Shown here: piece by piece, positions 25,518 to 35,982 of the stretch
Layout: every line of letters begins with the position of its first letter
Numbering within the stretch: the stretch's first letter is position 1
NCBI GenBank assembly: GCA_947034895.1
Contig: OX344765.1
Location: 37,081,001-37,145,000 of the forward strand
DNA length: 64,000 nt
Direction of reading: 5' to 3'
Origin: Rhytidiadelphus loreus
Taxonomy: Eukaryota; Streptophyta; Bryopsida; Hypnales; Hylocomiaceae
The notes under the pieces: model-generated
Told to the model about the DNA's origin: nothing
Databases searched by the model: none
The model's input: the letters and a program-made list of their open reading frames with translations, nothing else
Made by a program: the position numbers and the translations under genes

Positions 25518-28500
25518 ATGGAGAACATACATGTTCCATTACCGACGCTGTCATCAACACAAAGGCAAGGCCTTCGCGATCAACGTCTTTGGGTTCGTGA
25601 AGTAAGTAGAGCTCATTTCCTGAACATACGACGCGTGCACTGTCCATGTGTGAAGTGCAAGGGCCAACGGAAGTACTTGGTGTCCACTGTCAGGCATCAC
25701 CTTGTACGGAATGGACGGCATGTTCAATTCAGAGTATGGAGAGGTCCCGGAGACAAAGAGTCCTCAGATGAAGAGTGGGAGGAGGCTTTCTGGAGGCATT
25801 CAGAAAGGAATGGAGTAGAGCTTGACGAACAGATAAATGTGCAGCAAATGGTGCATGATGCTTTACACATAGATGCTGATGTGCCTACAGTAGAAGAAAG
25901 AGCTCGTGATGTAGTACTGCAGACTTTCACGGTGGTTGATGATCTTCATGAACTATGCATGGCACATGAGAATGGAGACAAGAACAGCATGCCTGATAGC
26001 TACGAGCATGAAAGGAACAGTGACGCTAAAAGTGAAGAAGATGCCAGTGACGGTGGCTTTGATGCTGCACAACTAGAAGATGCATTGCAGGTGCTCTATG
26101 TAGGAGCAAAGTGCACGACACTTGCAGCCACTATTCTCATAATGAACTTATGTATTGTCCATGGGGTAAGCAATTGTTGTGCAGACGAGCTTTTTAGTTT
26201 ACTACATGCTCACCTTCTCCCAAACGGCAATCGTCTTCCTAGAAACCATTATGCTGCCAAAGCATTGACTACAAAGTTGGGGCTCACTTACAATAGCATT
26301 CATGCTTGTGAGAATGGTTGTGTGCTATTCAAAGGTGAATATGCTAATGCATTACGTTGCCCCCATTGCAAAGGGCAAAGATATAAAGATGAACAAGGCA
26401 AGAAGTTCCCATTGAAAGTTCTGCGGCACTTTCCAATCATTCCCAGATTACAAAGAATGTTTCGTAGTCCTGCCATTTCAGAGCTTATGAGATGGCATTC
26501 TCAAAATCAAAGCAATCGACAAGGTGGAGACAATTTGGTAAGGCATCCATGTGATTCAAAGGCATGACATCATTTCCACAATGTAGTGGATCCATCTTTT
26601 CAAGAAGACCCACGTAATGTGCACTTTGCCTTGGCCGCGGATGGTGTGAACCCCTTCAAACAAACGCGTTCAACATGGTCCACTTGGCCAGTTCTCTTAC
26701 TGAACTATAACTTACCACCATGGTTGAGTACGAAGAAATTCTTTGTGCAGCTAGCTCTATTGATACCAGGGAAACAATCAGTCACTTCAGAAGTGTTTGA
26801 TGTGTATGTAGAGCCAGTGATCCAAGAGTTCCTTGAATTGTGGCAAGGTGTTCCAGTGTATGATGTAACAGTAGAGCATGGCAGGAGAGTTTTCACTTTG
26901 AGAGCGATGCTTCTCTGGACAATTCATGATTTCCCAGGATATGGAGTAGTGGGGGGATTTGCTCACCAAGGCTTCGCGGCATGTCCAAGCTGTGGATGTG
27001 ACTTAGGGGCAGAGCACTCGATAGAGTTATGCGAGCAAATTTATGGTGGAACAAGAAGGTGGTTACCAGAGGGCCACAAATATAGATCAGAGGCAATGAA
27101 GAACCACTTCAATGGCAAAGTAGAGAATCGAGGTAAACCAAAAGTTGTGTCAGTTCATGAACAATTGTTGTATGCTAAACAATATGAGCTATGGAAACAG
27201 CAAGGGAACAAGGAAGGTGCAAATGGAGATCCCTCTAAACTGCACGGAGTGAAAAGAAAAAGTATCTTTTACATATTACCTTACTGGACGGTATGTATGC
27301 CGACCTACCTATGGTTTTGTTGTTTGTCAAGTATAGGGAGGAAAGATGTTTTCATAATGAAATGGATGGTGCTTTCTATAGACTTCAACACTTCATCAAT
27401 GTCTCAAGATTGTGAAGTATGCATGCTACATGTGAAGCATAGTGCCTTCAAATGTAAACCAGATGTACTGAGGTAGCCAGTTTCTAAAAGCGACCATGTT
27501 CTGAATTAGACCCCTATCTAGGAAAGGATAATATGTCGCTTGAAATATCTATTACTGTGAATGATGAGTTACATACGCTAAAATGGTCAACTTGAGGGCG
27601 AAGTACCTTATGTTTGGTGCATAATTCAGCATTACTACTATAATAGACTAGCATTGCCATGTTAAAGTCATATTCAAGTTATTTGAACTTCGGTGGTACA
27701 CGCAGCTTAACGTGACTTCAAAGTCACTAAACAATATCTAATCTATCATTCAGGATAGTTATTGAATGTTTTAGGTATGCAAATACTTTCAAAAATGCAG
27801 TGGAAATCACTATTAATGTCTAGACATGTCATATCTACAATATAAGGAAGACAAACATATCATTTGTAGTTGTGTATTTGAAAATGTCATTTATGAAATG
27901 GAGTACTGGATTGAAGGTGAAGAGTATGAGAGTTCACTAAAGCTAACTAAGCACATGATTTGGTACAGGAATTACTCATTCGACACACATTAGATCCGAT
28001 GCATTGTGAAGTGAATTTGGCAAAGAATTTCCTTAAAACAATCACGGGGAAAAAAGACACAGTGAAATGTAGGAGAGATTTGCAGAGGAGGAACATTCGT
28101 CCACATCTTTGGCTGACAGCAAATCCGAGGAGGGGTGGTAAAATGATGAAACCAGCAGCTTCGTATGTGCTATCTAACGTAGAATTCCACACATTTGCAA
28201 GTACGTTGGAGTCCTTGAAGACACCAACTGGGTATTCGTCTTCATTGGGGAAGCACATCCGCAATAAAAAATTTGGAGGCCTGAAATCACACGACTATCA
28301 TGTCCTCATGCAGCAACTGCTGCCATTGGCTTTACGTGGCCTCTTAAAACCGGGGCCCTGGATGGCAGTTATGAGGATGTGCAAGGTTTTTCGCAGACTT
28401 TGTACAAACGTATAATCGTATATAATCCAAGTGAATTTCAGTCTTTAGAAATAGATGTGGCAGAAAGCATGTCTCTCCTTGAGATGGAATTTCCTCCATC

Positions 28501-29946
28501 CTTTTTCGACATAATGACTCATTTACCATATCATCTGGTACAAGAGTTGGACATTTGTGGCCCCGTGGCCAGTAGGTGGATGTATCCTGTTGAAAGGTAT
28601 ATGAAGACCCTCAAGAAATATGTGCGTAACATAGCCAGACCAGAAGCATCCATGGCTGAGGGTTACTTAAAAGATGAATGCATAGGCTTCGTAACAGAAT
28701 ACCTACAGAACTTTGATGTTGTGCATAGGCGAGTTTGGGATGCAGAGGAGGAGTATGGTGATGTAGAGGAGGTTCTGGAGGGTGTAGGTAAACCGTACAT
28801 GATGACGAAGGCACTACGAGATCTTGCACATGAATATGTGTGCAAAAATGCAACTGTAATGCAAGAGTGGTTGCGGTGAGTTCTTCAACGCTAATGTCCA
28901 ATTGTATAGGTATGATGAATACACACAACAAAAAATATAAGAGCAATGTGCGCATCTATGTGAATGACTACTAGGCAGTCATTGTGGTCTTCATCATTCA
29001 CTACATTTTCAACAGTATTCAATTGTCCATCTTTTCTTGCAATGTTTGTCCGTAGTGTGAGCTCTGAAAGTATTCAATGGCCCATTTACATGTACCGCAC
29101 TTTCATCTGGAAAAAAATGTCTAGAAAACTCTACTGAAACCAAAAAAATACATGTAAATTTTTTGGTTGCACTTCTTCTGGCTTCACTTGTACTCATCCA
29201 TATCATATTCATGCAGGAAGTGGGAGGCAGAACGGGAATCAGGCACTACTGAGCAAGAATTCGAAGAATGGTTGAGGCAATATTCAAGAAGCGAAGTACT
29301 TGATGTCTCGAATGTAGAGGACATGGATAGATTGTTGTTGTGCAACAAACCTTCCCAAAGAGCAATGCGGTATATGAGGATGAAGGCATTCGGAAACCAT
29401 TACCGAGTACAAGATGAAGCGTCAATGCACATGTTAACATACGATAGTGGAGTTGCATCCACATTCCAAGTGCCAGCAGCCGATGCTAGGGATGCTGCAG
29501 TAAACTACGTGGGCGTGTTGAAGGACATCTTGAAGCTTGACTATGGTCCAGTGCATGCGCTAGTAGTGTTGTTGCGCTGTGAATGGCTGAAAAGGCAAGA
29601 CAATCGAGGGAACCCAACGTATATTAGAGATGAAGCTGGCTTTCTACTTGTGAATTTCCGCCACAAATTGCCACGCATGGCAGAGCCTTTCATATTTTCT
29701 AACCAAGCAACCCAAGTGTTCTTCTCGGATGTGAGAGAAAAACCAGGTTGGAAAGTTGTATTGCAGAAAGAGGCACGTTCATGGAGGGAGGTAGTACATC
29801 CTCCAGATGCATTCATCACCACAACAGTAGAGTGCAGCGGTCTCACTGCTCCACTCATTGTTCCAATCCCACCTACTACCGTCTCTTTGGTAGGTGCCAT
29901 TGAATTATCAGCCCAGGATCATCTTCTAGCATCTGCAAAGTATTAA
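25518..29946 (+). pseudogene. CACTA TnpD / tnp2-family transposase, broken by a stop and an 8-bp insertion
   Basis: Catalytic transposase of the element. Exons 25518-27290, 27969-28875 and 29217-29946, joined by GT-AG introns in matching phase. Domains in order: transposase-associated zinc-binding region (HCPCVKCKGQRKY, then the HHLVRNG segment); tnp2 core with DPRNVHFALAADGVNPF, YNLPPWL, LLIPGKQS and LLWTIHDFPGYG, then LIRHTLDPMHCEVN; the FPPSFFDIM...HLPYHLV and RWMYPVERYMKTLKKYVRN region; and a C-terminal DUF4216 domain. The conserved acidic residues in AADG, LDPMH and PVERYM are present and probably include the DDE triad. Two lesions break it: TGA at 26565-26567 where the family has Trp, and 8 extra bases at about 28413-28420. 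Leaving out those 8 bases, the exon sum is exactly divisible by three (1134 codons). Confidence 0.9.
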
Positions 29947-31011
29947 CTCTGTTGTAACTGTACTGCATGTACACATGTTCTTCATATAAAATACATATAG
30001 TATTTCAATTCCATTGTCTTAGCATTACAAGAACATTAATGCCCAATAGTCCTTGCTGTGTACTCCTACTCTGTTTATGCATTACTTCATTCATATCTCT
30101 TCAAAATCTATTGTTATGCTAACAACTACTCTAGAGTTACTAGACCTCAGTGACGTTCTAGTCACTTATGGAGCACACCCAAGAATTTCATATGACTATG
30201 CTTCTAAAAGGACTATCAGTAGGGGAAACAACACAACAAGCCTATAGCAACAGTAATTGTAGCCACACTTGCAGAATTGGAAATACAAAAGTCCAAGTTG
30301 CCTTCAAATTCCATGTTGTCCTTCATGCAATTATAACATAGTTATTCACGACAGCTACACTATGAATGTGCTCAATGTACATCAGCTATGCTAAAATTAA
30401 TGCCGTCCTACATGAGTACTTCTCATCACAGAGCTTCTCATTCTCGCTTTCATCCTTTCATCATCCAGCACTAATTGAAATGACTACTGCATCACTGAGT
30501 TGCCCAGCACGTTCGTTCTTCAACCATTTCTGGGCCCTCCAGTCACTATCTAGTCATATAGGACTACTAGTCATTGCTTCACAAATTACAGAAGACCCCC
30601 TTCTGTGTCCTCACTCCTCAAGTTGTGACGACTAAATGACTATCTTGAAACTAGTCCTTTATAGAGGTGAAACGTGGAAATTAACAAATTAAATTTCCAT
30701 GCTGTCCCAATGTCAGTCATTCTTCAGTATTATAGTAGTCACTTACAGAAACAATCTTATGACTACAAGACTAAAGTATGACTTCATTCATTCCATTTCA
30801 GCATTACGGTCACCAAACATAGACCAAACTAGGGTTGATAGCAAATGTCGTTGCTGTTTTCATCTGTATGTCATCTACTGCTCTGATAAGTTACTCCCAA
30901 ATGACTTCAGGTTGTGACACTTCATCATTCGCGCCATTTCAGTGACTAACATGCATTGTTTAGTTGTGCCTGAGTTCCTAGTCATATTTTCACTGGTTAC
31001 ATTGGACCCTG

Positions 31012-31024
31012 TTTTCTACTAGTG
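31012..31024 (-). repeat. CACTA right terminal inverted repeat
   Basis: TTTTCTACTAGTG, exact inverse of the left end, followed directly by the TCT target duplication. Several TGACTA/TAGTCA words occur in the preceding 600 bp (for example near 30480, 30640, 30715, 30745 and 30760). Confidence 0.95.
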
Positions 31025-31027
31025 TCT

Positions 31028-34000
31028 TTGCATCTATGTGAGATTTTTCTCATTTGATATTAGTATTATTATTGAACACCTAGGTTGCAATTGTAGCAAA
31101 TCTTACAATTACTTTGTCTATCATCATCAACAACTTCTCCATTAACAAGAATGTCAATTTCAGTGCCAAATATTGTGACTTATATGTAAATATAGGTCTA
31201 AAATCTTGGACAAGTATAGATTTATATTTCAGAATAGGTCCTTTGAAAGGTGCCAAAGTATTGGAATACCTCCAATTTAACAAATTTGACATTTAAGATG
31301 ATTATTGTAGCAAATTTGTACTATCTTTCATTTCATCCAATTAATTGGTACTTTAGTTCAATACTTAATACAAACGGCTACTATGAAGATTTAGTTTTTA
31401 AAAATTAAAATGAAGTAAAGTTGCTAAATTCAATAAGTTCAAAGTCATTGTTTCAAATGTTGCTTATACCAAGCCATATTGTTGGAGCTTACTATTTAGA
31501 TTTGATAATAATTCTTATTGAAAAGGTTCCCTAGACTATTCATGACACTTTTTCAATGAGTTGTACAATAGTAGATTAAACTTTGAGTAGCACTACTCTC
31601 CTCTTTTTCTAACTTTGACCAATCTGTGAATATAAACAACCATTGGAATAGACATCTTGCACTTGGATTTGAGCTATTTTTCAATTTTTTTCCTACTTTG
31701 TGTCTTTTCTTATGTTCTTTCACTCTACCATTTTTTATCTTGAATTTTGGCTCCAGATTTTTGACAAATCTTCCATTTATCTCACAATTTTTTAATTTTA
31801 ACAATGAAGTGGTCACTATCACAAGACCATTTTCTCACTCAATTTTGGTCTTAAAAATATAAGACTTATTTTTATGCATACTAAACTTGGTTACCTTGAG
31901 AATGAGAGTAGGATGCCAACTTTCTAAAATGTTCTACGTCCAAAAGAGTTAGTCAAAGCACAATTTTAGGTATGCCAAAACATTGATTTCTTTGTAGTAC
32001 CCTTCACTTTTACGTTATAATCTTCCAATCTATGACTTGGATTGAAACCAAACTTTGTAAGATGATAAGGACTTGACTTTCTTCAAGATCCTACAATTAA
32101 TTTTGCATAAATTAAAATGACCCATCTTACTTTGAGCTTAAACTCTTTGTAACTTATAAAATCTAGATCCAAAACACCTTGAAAATGGTTGAAAAATTTA
32201 AAGGTTTATAAAACTTTGACCGAAGAATGTCAAAATTAATTCCCTATTACATAACTTCTTACAAATATCCAAATATAGAATTAATTGTATATTTATAATA
32301 GGGGATCCAAAAATTAATCCCTTCTTATAAATTTTCACTCAAATATTTAAATCATAAAAGAATTAATATAAAAATAATGAATCATCTCAAAAATATGAAT
32401 ATGAAAAATTCAAATATACAAAAATAGAAATAAAATACTTGATGATTTCATTTTACATATTTATCCTTCAAAAAATTTTAGAGCTAATACTTCTACTTTT
32501 CATTGAAGTTTTCTAAATTTTGGAGTACATTGAGTTGATGTTTGGCAATGTTTTGGTCATTTAATAAATACCTCATTTACACTATTAAAATTTTATAATA
32601 TTTCAAATTTTTATTTATTTTTCAATAAATGATATGGTGATCTATGTGTATAATGTTTTTTTACAAAATAGTAGGTTACATTTAGAGGTTATGATTCAAA
32701 GATTTGAAAATTCTAGAAAATAGTAAAAAATAGTACGTTGCAACAAGAAATCTAGTGCACTATATCATGTAATTGCGTCCATTATCAAAATATTTTTTTA
32801 TTATACATCTGTTTAAAACTTCAAATTAAGTTAGGAATCAATGCATTTAGGATTTACCTCTATTTTCAAGCTTATTTTTAATCACTTGAATGTTCTCAAT
32901 TATTTTTTTCACAACAACATTAAAGAGTCCTAGCATGTGATTGAATGTTTATGCCAACTCATTAGATGAGATTGGGGGGGGCTAGAGGGCTGTTTCGGGC
33001 CTGTTCCTAGCTCCATTCTCCTCGGGGGGTTTGAACTCCGGTGTCAGATTTTCTTTTTTTGAAAAAAGAAAAGAAAAGAAAAGAAAGAATTTTTTTTAAA
33101 TCCTTAAAATGAGAAACAAAGTTAAATTTTTATTTATTTATTTATATTTATTTTTCGAAAAAACTAACTTGACAGTCTCTCGGCCAGGTCAGCGCAGGTG
33201 GAGAACGGTGGGTTTCGGCGGTTCTCAGGTGGGTTTCGAGTTGAGAACTCCCAGCCCTCCCCAACAGCCAAAACACATGTAATGTCACTGCCACTCAAAG
33301 CTCATAAAGCCCATCACATTTAAGAATGTGTCAATTATGCAATATTGATAATACCAAAATTAAATATAATCATGCTTTCTATATGTAATGCTTGATTGCC
33401 ACTTCTTTGAAAATAGACTTTAACTAGAGAGAACTAGATCTTTTGATCTTGTTTAATGAAACACTTTCTAATGGGAAAGACAAGGTAGAATAGTCATGTC
33501 TAAGTTCCACCTCTGAATAAACTCTTGCTATTGGAATTTGCATGAAGCCTTTTGACATTGAATCTAAAAAAAATGAACAGTTAGAAAATTAGTTGGCATA
33601 GAGTACCAAACACTACATTTTGGTCTTGTGTGAAAATGTGGAGTAGGCACCACCACTTTTTCATCAATGAAAAACACCTATTGTTGAACATGCAAACTTC
33701 AACCCATGTAATAATATGACTTAGAAGAGTGGTTGTCATATTGTTGCAAACAAATTGAATCAAAAAAGAACATTGTTTTAGTCTACATTGTTTAACATTG
33801 TTAAAGGTTTACAAGGAACATGACCATTCAACAAAATGTGGTGGAAGAATGCACCTTCAATGTAGCCAATCCACAATGATATTTAATAAGTGATTTAACC
33901 CTTAAAGGATGAGCTAGTCATTGTGGAAATCAACTATGAAAATCAATTGTTTTGGAACCATTAACTTAAAAAAATGCAAAAGCACTCATTGGAAGTCAAA

Positions 34001-34350
34001 CTTATGTAACAAACGTTTCCTTTTCACACAAAATTTGGAGGAAGAATAGTTGCACTTTTGTCCCACATGGAGAGAGATTCTTTGTCATTCATACGTCCTC
34101 AATGTCGTAGGACGAAAACACGGCCACACCAATTGTTAAGGTGTTTTGTTAAGGTGTTTTTGGATTGGAGAGTAGAAGGTGTCTGATTGCGGGTGTTTCT
34201 GCGAGCTCTCTCCGAGACTGTACTACAGTACAGCACGAGACATGATGAAATGTAGCTTGAAAACGGAGGTGGGTCGTCACTGACACTTCCTATGTTGCAA
34301 TAATGTTGGAAGATGGAAGAGCGAGAACTATCCGGATGCGCGAGCTCTAC
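31028..34350. other. AT-rich intergenic DNA with repeat remnants
   Basis: No gene recognised. Contains a polypurine AAAAG-type tract at about 33060-33090. A segment at about 33.86-34.09 kb resembles one in DOHH intron 2 at about 47.9-48.1 kb. A short perfect palindrome (7-bp arms, CTGTACT/AGTACAG) lies near 34,213, and a direct 13-bp doublet lies near 34,139. Open frames here look accidental. Confidence 0.6.
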
Positions 34351-35049
34351 TCAGACAGGCTCCGCCAACGCTTTCTCCATCATCTTGATTTTGCGATCGA
34401 TGGAGAGGTCGATGACCTTGTCTCCGATGGTCACCACAATACCCCCGATGATGCTCCGGTCCACTCGCTGCGTGATCTTCACATTCTGGCCCTTCGACAC
34501 CTCGCCCAGTGCTTTCTTGATTCCTTCCAATTCGTCCGCCGTGAGCTCCAACGCCGTGGTCACCTGCACCTCCACCTCCCCGCGATGCGCCTGCAGGAGC
34601 TCGCAGTACGACGAGAAGATGCTTGGCACGAACGCGAGCCGCCCGTTCTCCGCCAGCACCGCCATGAGGTTCTTGGTGAACTGGTGGAACTTGGTCTCCT
34701 TGAAAATCTCCTCGCAGGCCTTCACGCGCGCCGGCTTCGGCACCGACGGGTCTCGCATGAAGCCCGCGAACAGCGTGTTCATGCCCGCCACGCCCGCGAC
34801 TTGCTCTAAGTCGCCGCGCACGGGGTCCAGCGCGTTCGATTGCACCGCGGCCACAAAGAGCGCGGCTGCGTACTTGCCCGCCACGCCGTGCATCGGGAGC
34901 GGCACCTTAACGTGCTTCCCCGCTTTGTCTCCCCCGCCGTTGTCCATCCCCCCGCACTCGGTCGACGTCGCGGACGCCAGGCCACGAAACCCTAATGGCA
35001 CAGCTCTTCTCCATGCCTGCGCCAGCGCCAACGACGGCCGACTCCACAT
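34351..35049 (-). CDS. Mitochondrial F1Fo-ATP synthase OSCP (delta-type) subunit
   Basis: Peripheral-stalk subunit that connects F1 to Fo in the inner mitochondrial membrane. Intronless, 232 residues from the ATG at 35049; the frame is open further upstream but starts there with TTG, so this ATG is preferred. The N-terminus (MWSRPSLALAQAWRRAVPL) is Arg-rich and lacks acidic residues, as mitochondrial presequences do. The mature part begins near VPLPMHGVAGKYAAALFVAA, the conserved OSCP start. It includes a NTLFAGFMRDPSV segment and ends with SIIGGIVVTIGDKVIDLSI, the family's C-terminal signature. GC content and codon use are clearly higher than the surrounding AT-rich DNA. Long frames on the opposite strand are shadows of this GC-rich gene. 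The MAPR-like gene lies upstream on the same strand. Confidence 0.95.
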   Translation of the reverse strand: MWSRPSLALAQAWRRAVPLGFRGLASATSTECGGMDNGGGDKAGKHVKVPLPMHGVAGKYAAALFVAAVQSNALDPVRGDLEQVAGVAGMNTLFAGFMRDPSVPKPARVKACEEIFKETKFHQFTKNLMAVLAENGRLAFVPSIFSSYCELLQAHRGEVEVQVTTALELTADELEGIKKALGEVSKGQNVKITQRVDRSIIGGIVVTIGDKVIDLSIDRKIKMMEKALAEPV

Positions 35050-35609
35050 CGTCGACAAACCGAAACCTCCTACGCGGCAATCTTGCGCAACGCGGTCAAA
35101 AGACAAGCCAAACTACGCAAGTGCACACGGCGGGCGAGAGAATTGCCTCACGGTCTACCATAGTACCAAGGTAGCAGGACGATGACGAAGAGTGGCATGC
35201 ACAAGATGACCTAACCGTTGCTTTAGTGAAACCACTCACCTTCTTGGTGACCACAGCAGTCAGTGCCCACTGTGCATTTCGACATGTCGCACAATTCTTA
35301 CTCTCAATTGCTGTTCATTCTCTTTCACCCTCTCACGAAGCTGGAACAAAAATCAGCCACGAAGGAGATGGCGAGGAAGTGGATGCACAGACACACATCA
35401 CCATGAACCAGAGCTGGCAAAGATGGAGCTGGCCATTACAAGAGATTTACAGTACAACATATTGTGCATGTCTGGATGAAATAGTGTCGCACACAATCAA
35501 GGCTACTGATACCGATCAACAAGGAGTGAAAGTAAAGCATTAGCACAGAGACTCTTTACATGCTAAACACGAACGGGCAATTTTGCGAGCAGCGACACGG
35601 CCGCGTCGT
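35050..35609. other. Intergenic region between two tandem minus-strand genes
   Basis: Probably holds the OSCP promoter and leader and the 3' UTR of the neighbouring MAPR-like gene. No coding content or repeat recognised. Confidence 0.6.
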
Positions 35610-35924
35610 CTATGAGCTAACATGCCCCACCACGGGGTATTTGGCTGCGAACTTGCGGTCCCAGTCGTCCAGAACGCCAATCTCCTTCTCCGTCAAGTCG
35701 TCAATGTCCGCCACCACGTCCTCTGATTTGGTGGACATCTTGGCGAGAGCGCGGCTGGCGTCCTTGCCAGAGAACATGGCGTACGCACCTCCTGGCCCGT
35801 AGAACGACTTCCCACTGGTCACGTCGTAGATTTTGCCCCGGACCGCCACCAGGATGGGTAAGTTGCTGTCGCTGCCGTCGTAACGATTCAGCTGCGTTGC
35901 CGAAATGTTCCCGACGCTGGCCAT
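35610..35924 (-). CDS. Membrane-associated progesterone-receptor-like (MAPR2-type) cytochrome b5-fold protein
   Basis: Small haem/steroid-binding-domain protein of the MAPR family, 104 residues, intronless. This matches the roughly 100-residue, membrane-anchor-lacking plant MAPR2 type. Visible features: an LNRYDGSDSN segment at the start, ILVAVRGKIYDVTSGKSFYGPGGAYAMF in the middle (described here in part: VRGKIYDV, then SFYGPGG with the Tyr residues that ligate haem in MAPR proteins), GKDASRALAKMS, LTEKEI and a terminal KFAAKYPVVG. No transmembrane segment or signal peptide is present. The ATG at 35924 is the only Met upstream of the domain. The leader immediately upstream contains a dinucleotide repeat. 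Family assignment is firm; ligand and pathway are unknown. Confidence 0.93.
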   Translation of the reverse strand: MASVGNISATQLNRYDGSDSNLPILVAVRGKIYDVTSGKSFYGPGGAYAMFSGKDASRALAKMSTKSEDVVADIDDLTEKEIGVLDDWDRKFAAKYPVVGHVSS

Positions 35925-35949
35925 TGTCGACGGGCTGTGACTCTACACG

Positions 35950-35982
35950 CGCACAAACACACACACACACACACACACACAC
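35950..35982. repeat. (CA)n microsatellite in the MAPR leader
   Basis: An ACAC tract of about 30 bases, interrupted once near its left end. It lies about 30-60 bases upstream of the MAPR start codon. On the coding strand it reads (GT)n and is probably in the 5' UTR. Confidence 0.9.

Larger units (their letters stand above)
17589..31024 (+). mobile_element. Full-length CACTA (En/Spm-type) DNA transposon, 13.4 kb
   Basis: The left terminus starts CACTAGTAGAAAA at 17589 and the right terminus ends TTTTCTACTAGTG at 31024, a perfect 13-bp inverted repeat. It is flanked by TCT at 17586-17588 and TCT at 31025-31027, the 3-bp target duplication typical of CACTA elements. Subterminal regions carry many copies of AATGACTAC or its complement GTAGTCATT in both orientations, the presumed TnpA binding sites. 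Inside are two divergent genes: a TnpA-like protein (-) and a TnpD/tnp2 transposase (+). Both are disrupted, so this copy should not make working proteins. The intact ends mean it might still be mobilised by a functional relative. Confidence 0.95.

Noticed and set aside
26565..26567. Selenocysteine or programmed stop read-through at the TGA
   Set aside because: Land plants lack selenoprotein machinery, and the site matches a plain Trp codon mutation in an already broken gene.
32970..33060. Possible tRNA (GGTTTGAACTCC resembling a T-loop)
   Set aside because: No matching acceptor stem, D-arm or anticodon arm could be folded around it.
35104..35106. Longer OSCP start giving 251 residues
   Set aside because: The first codon there is TTG; the ATG at 35049 gives a normal mitochondrial presequence.
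34303..35185. Long plus-strand open frames (168 and 290 codons) over OSCP
   Set aside because: They lie opposite the GC-rich OSCP gene, show no domain, and are explained as antisense shadows of its codon bias.
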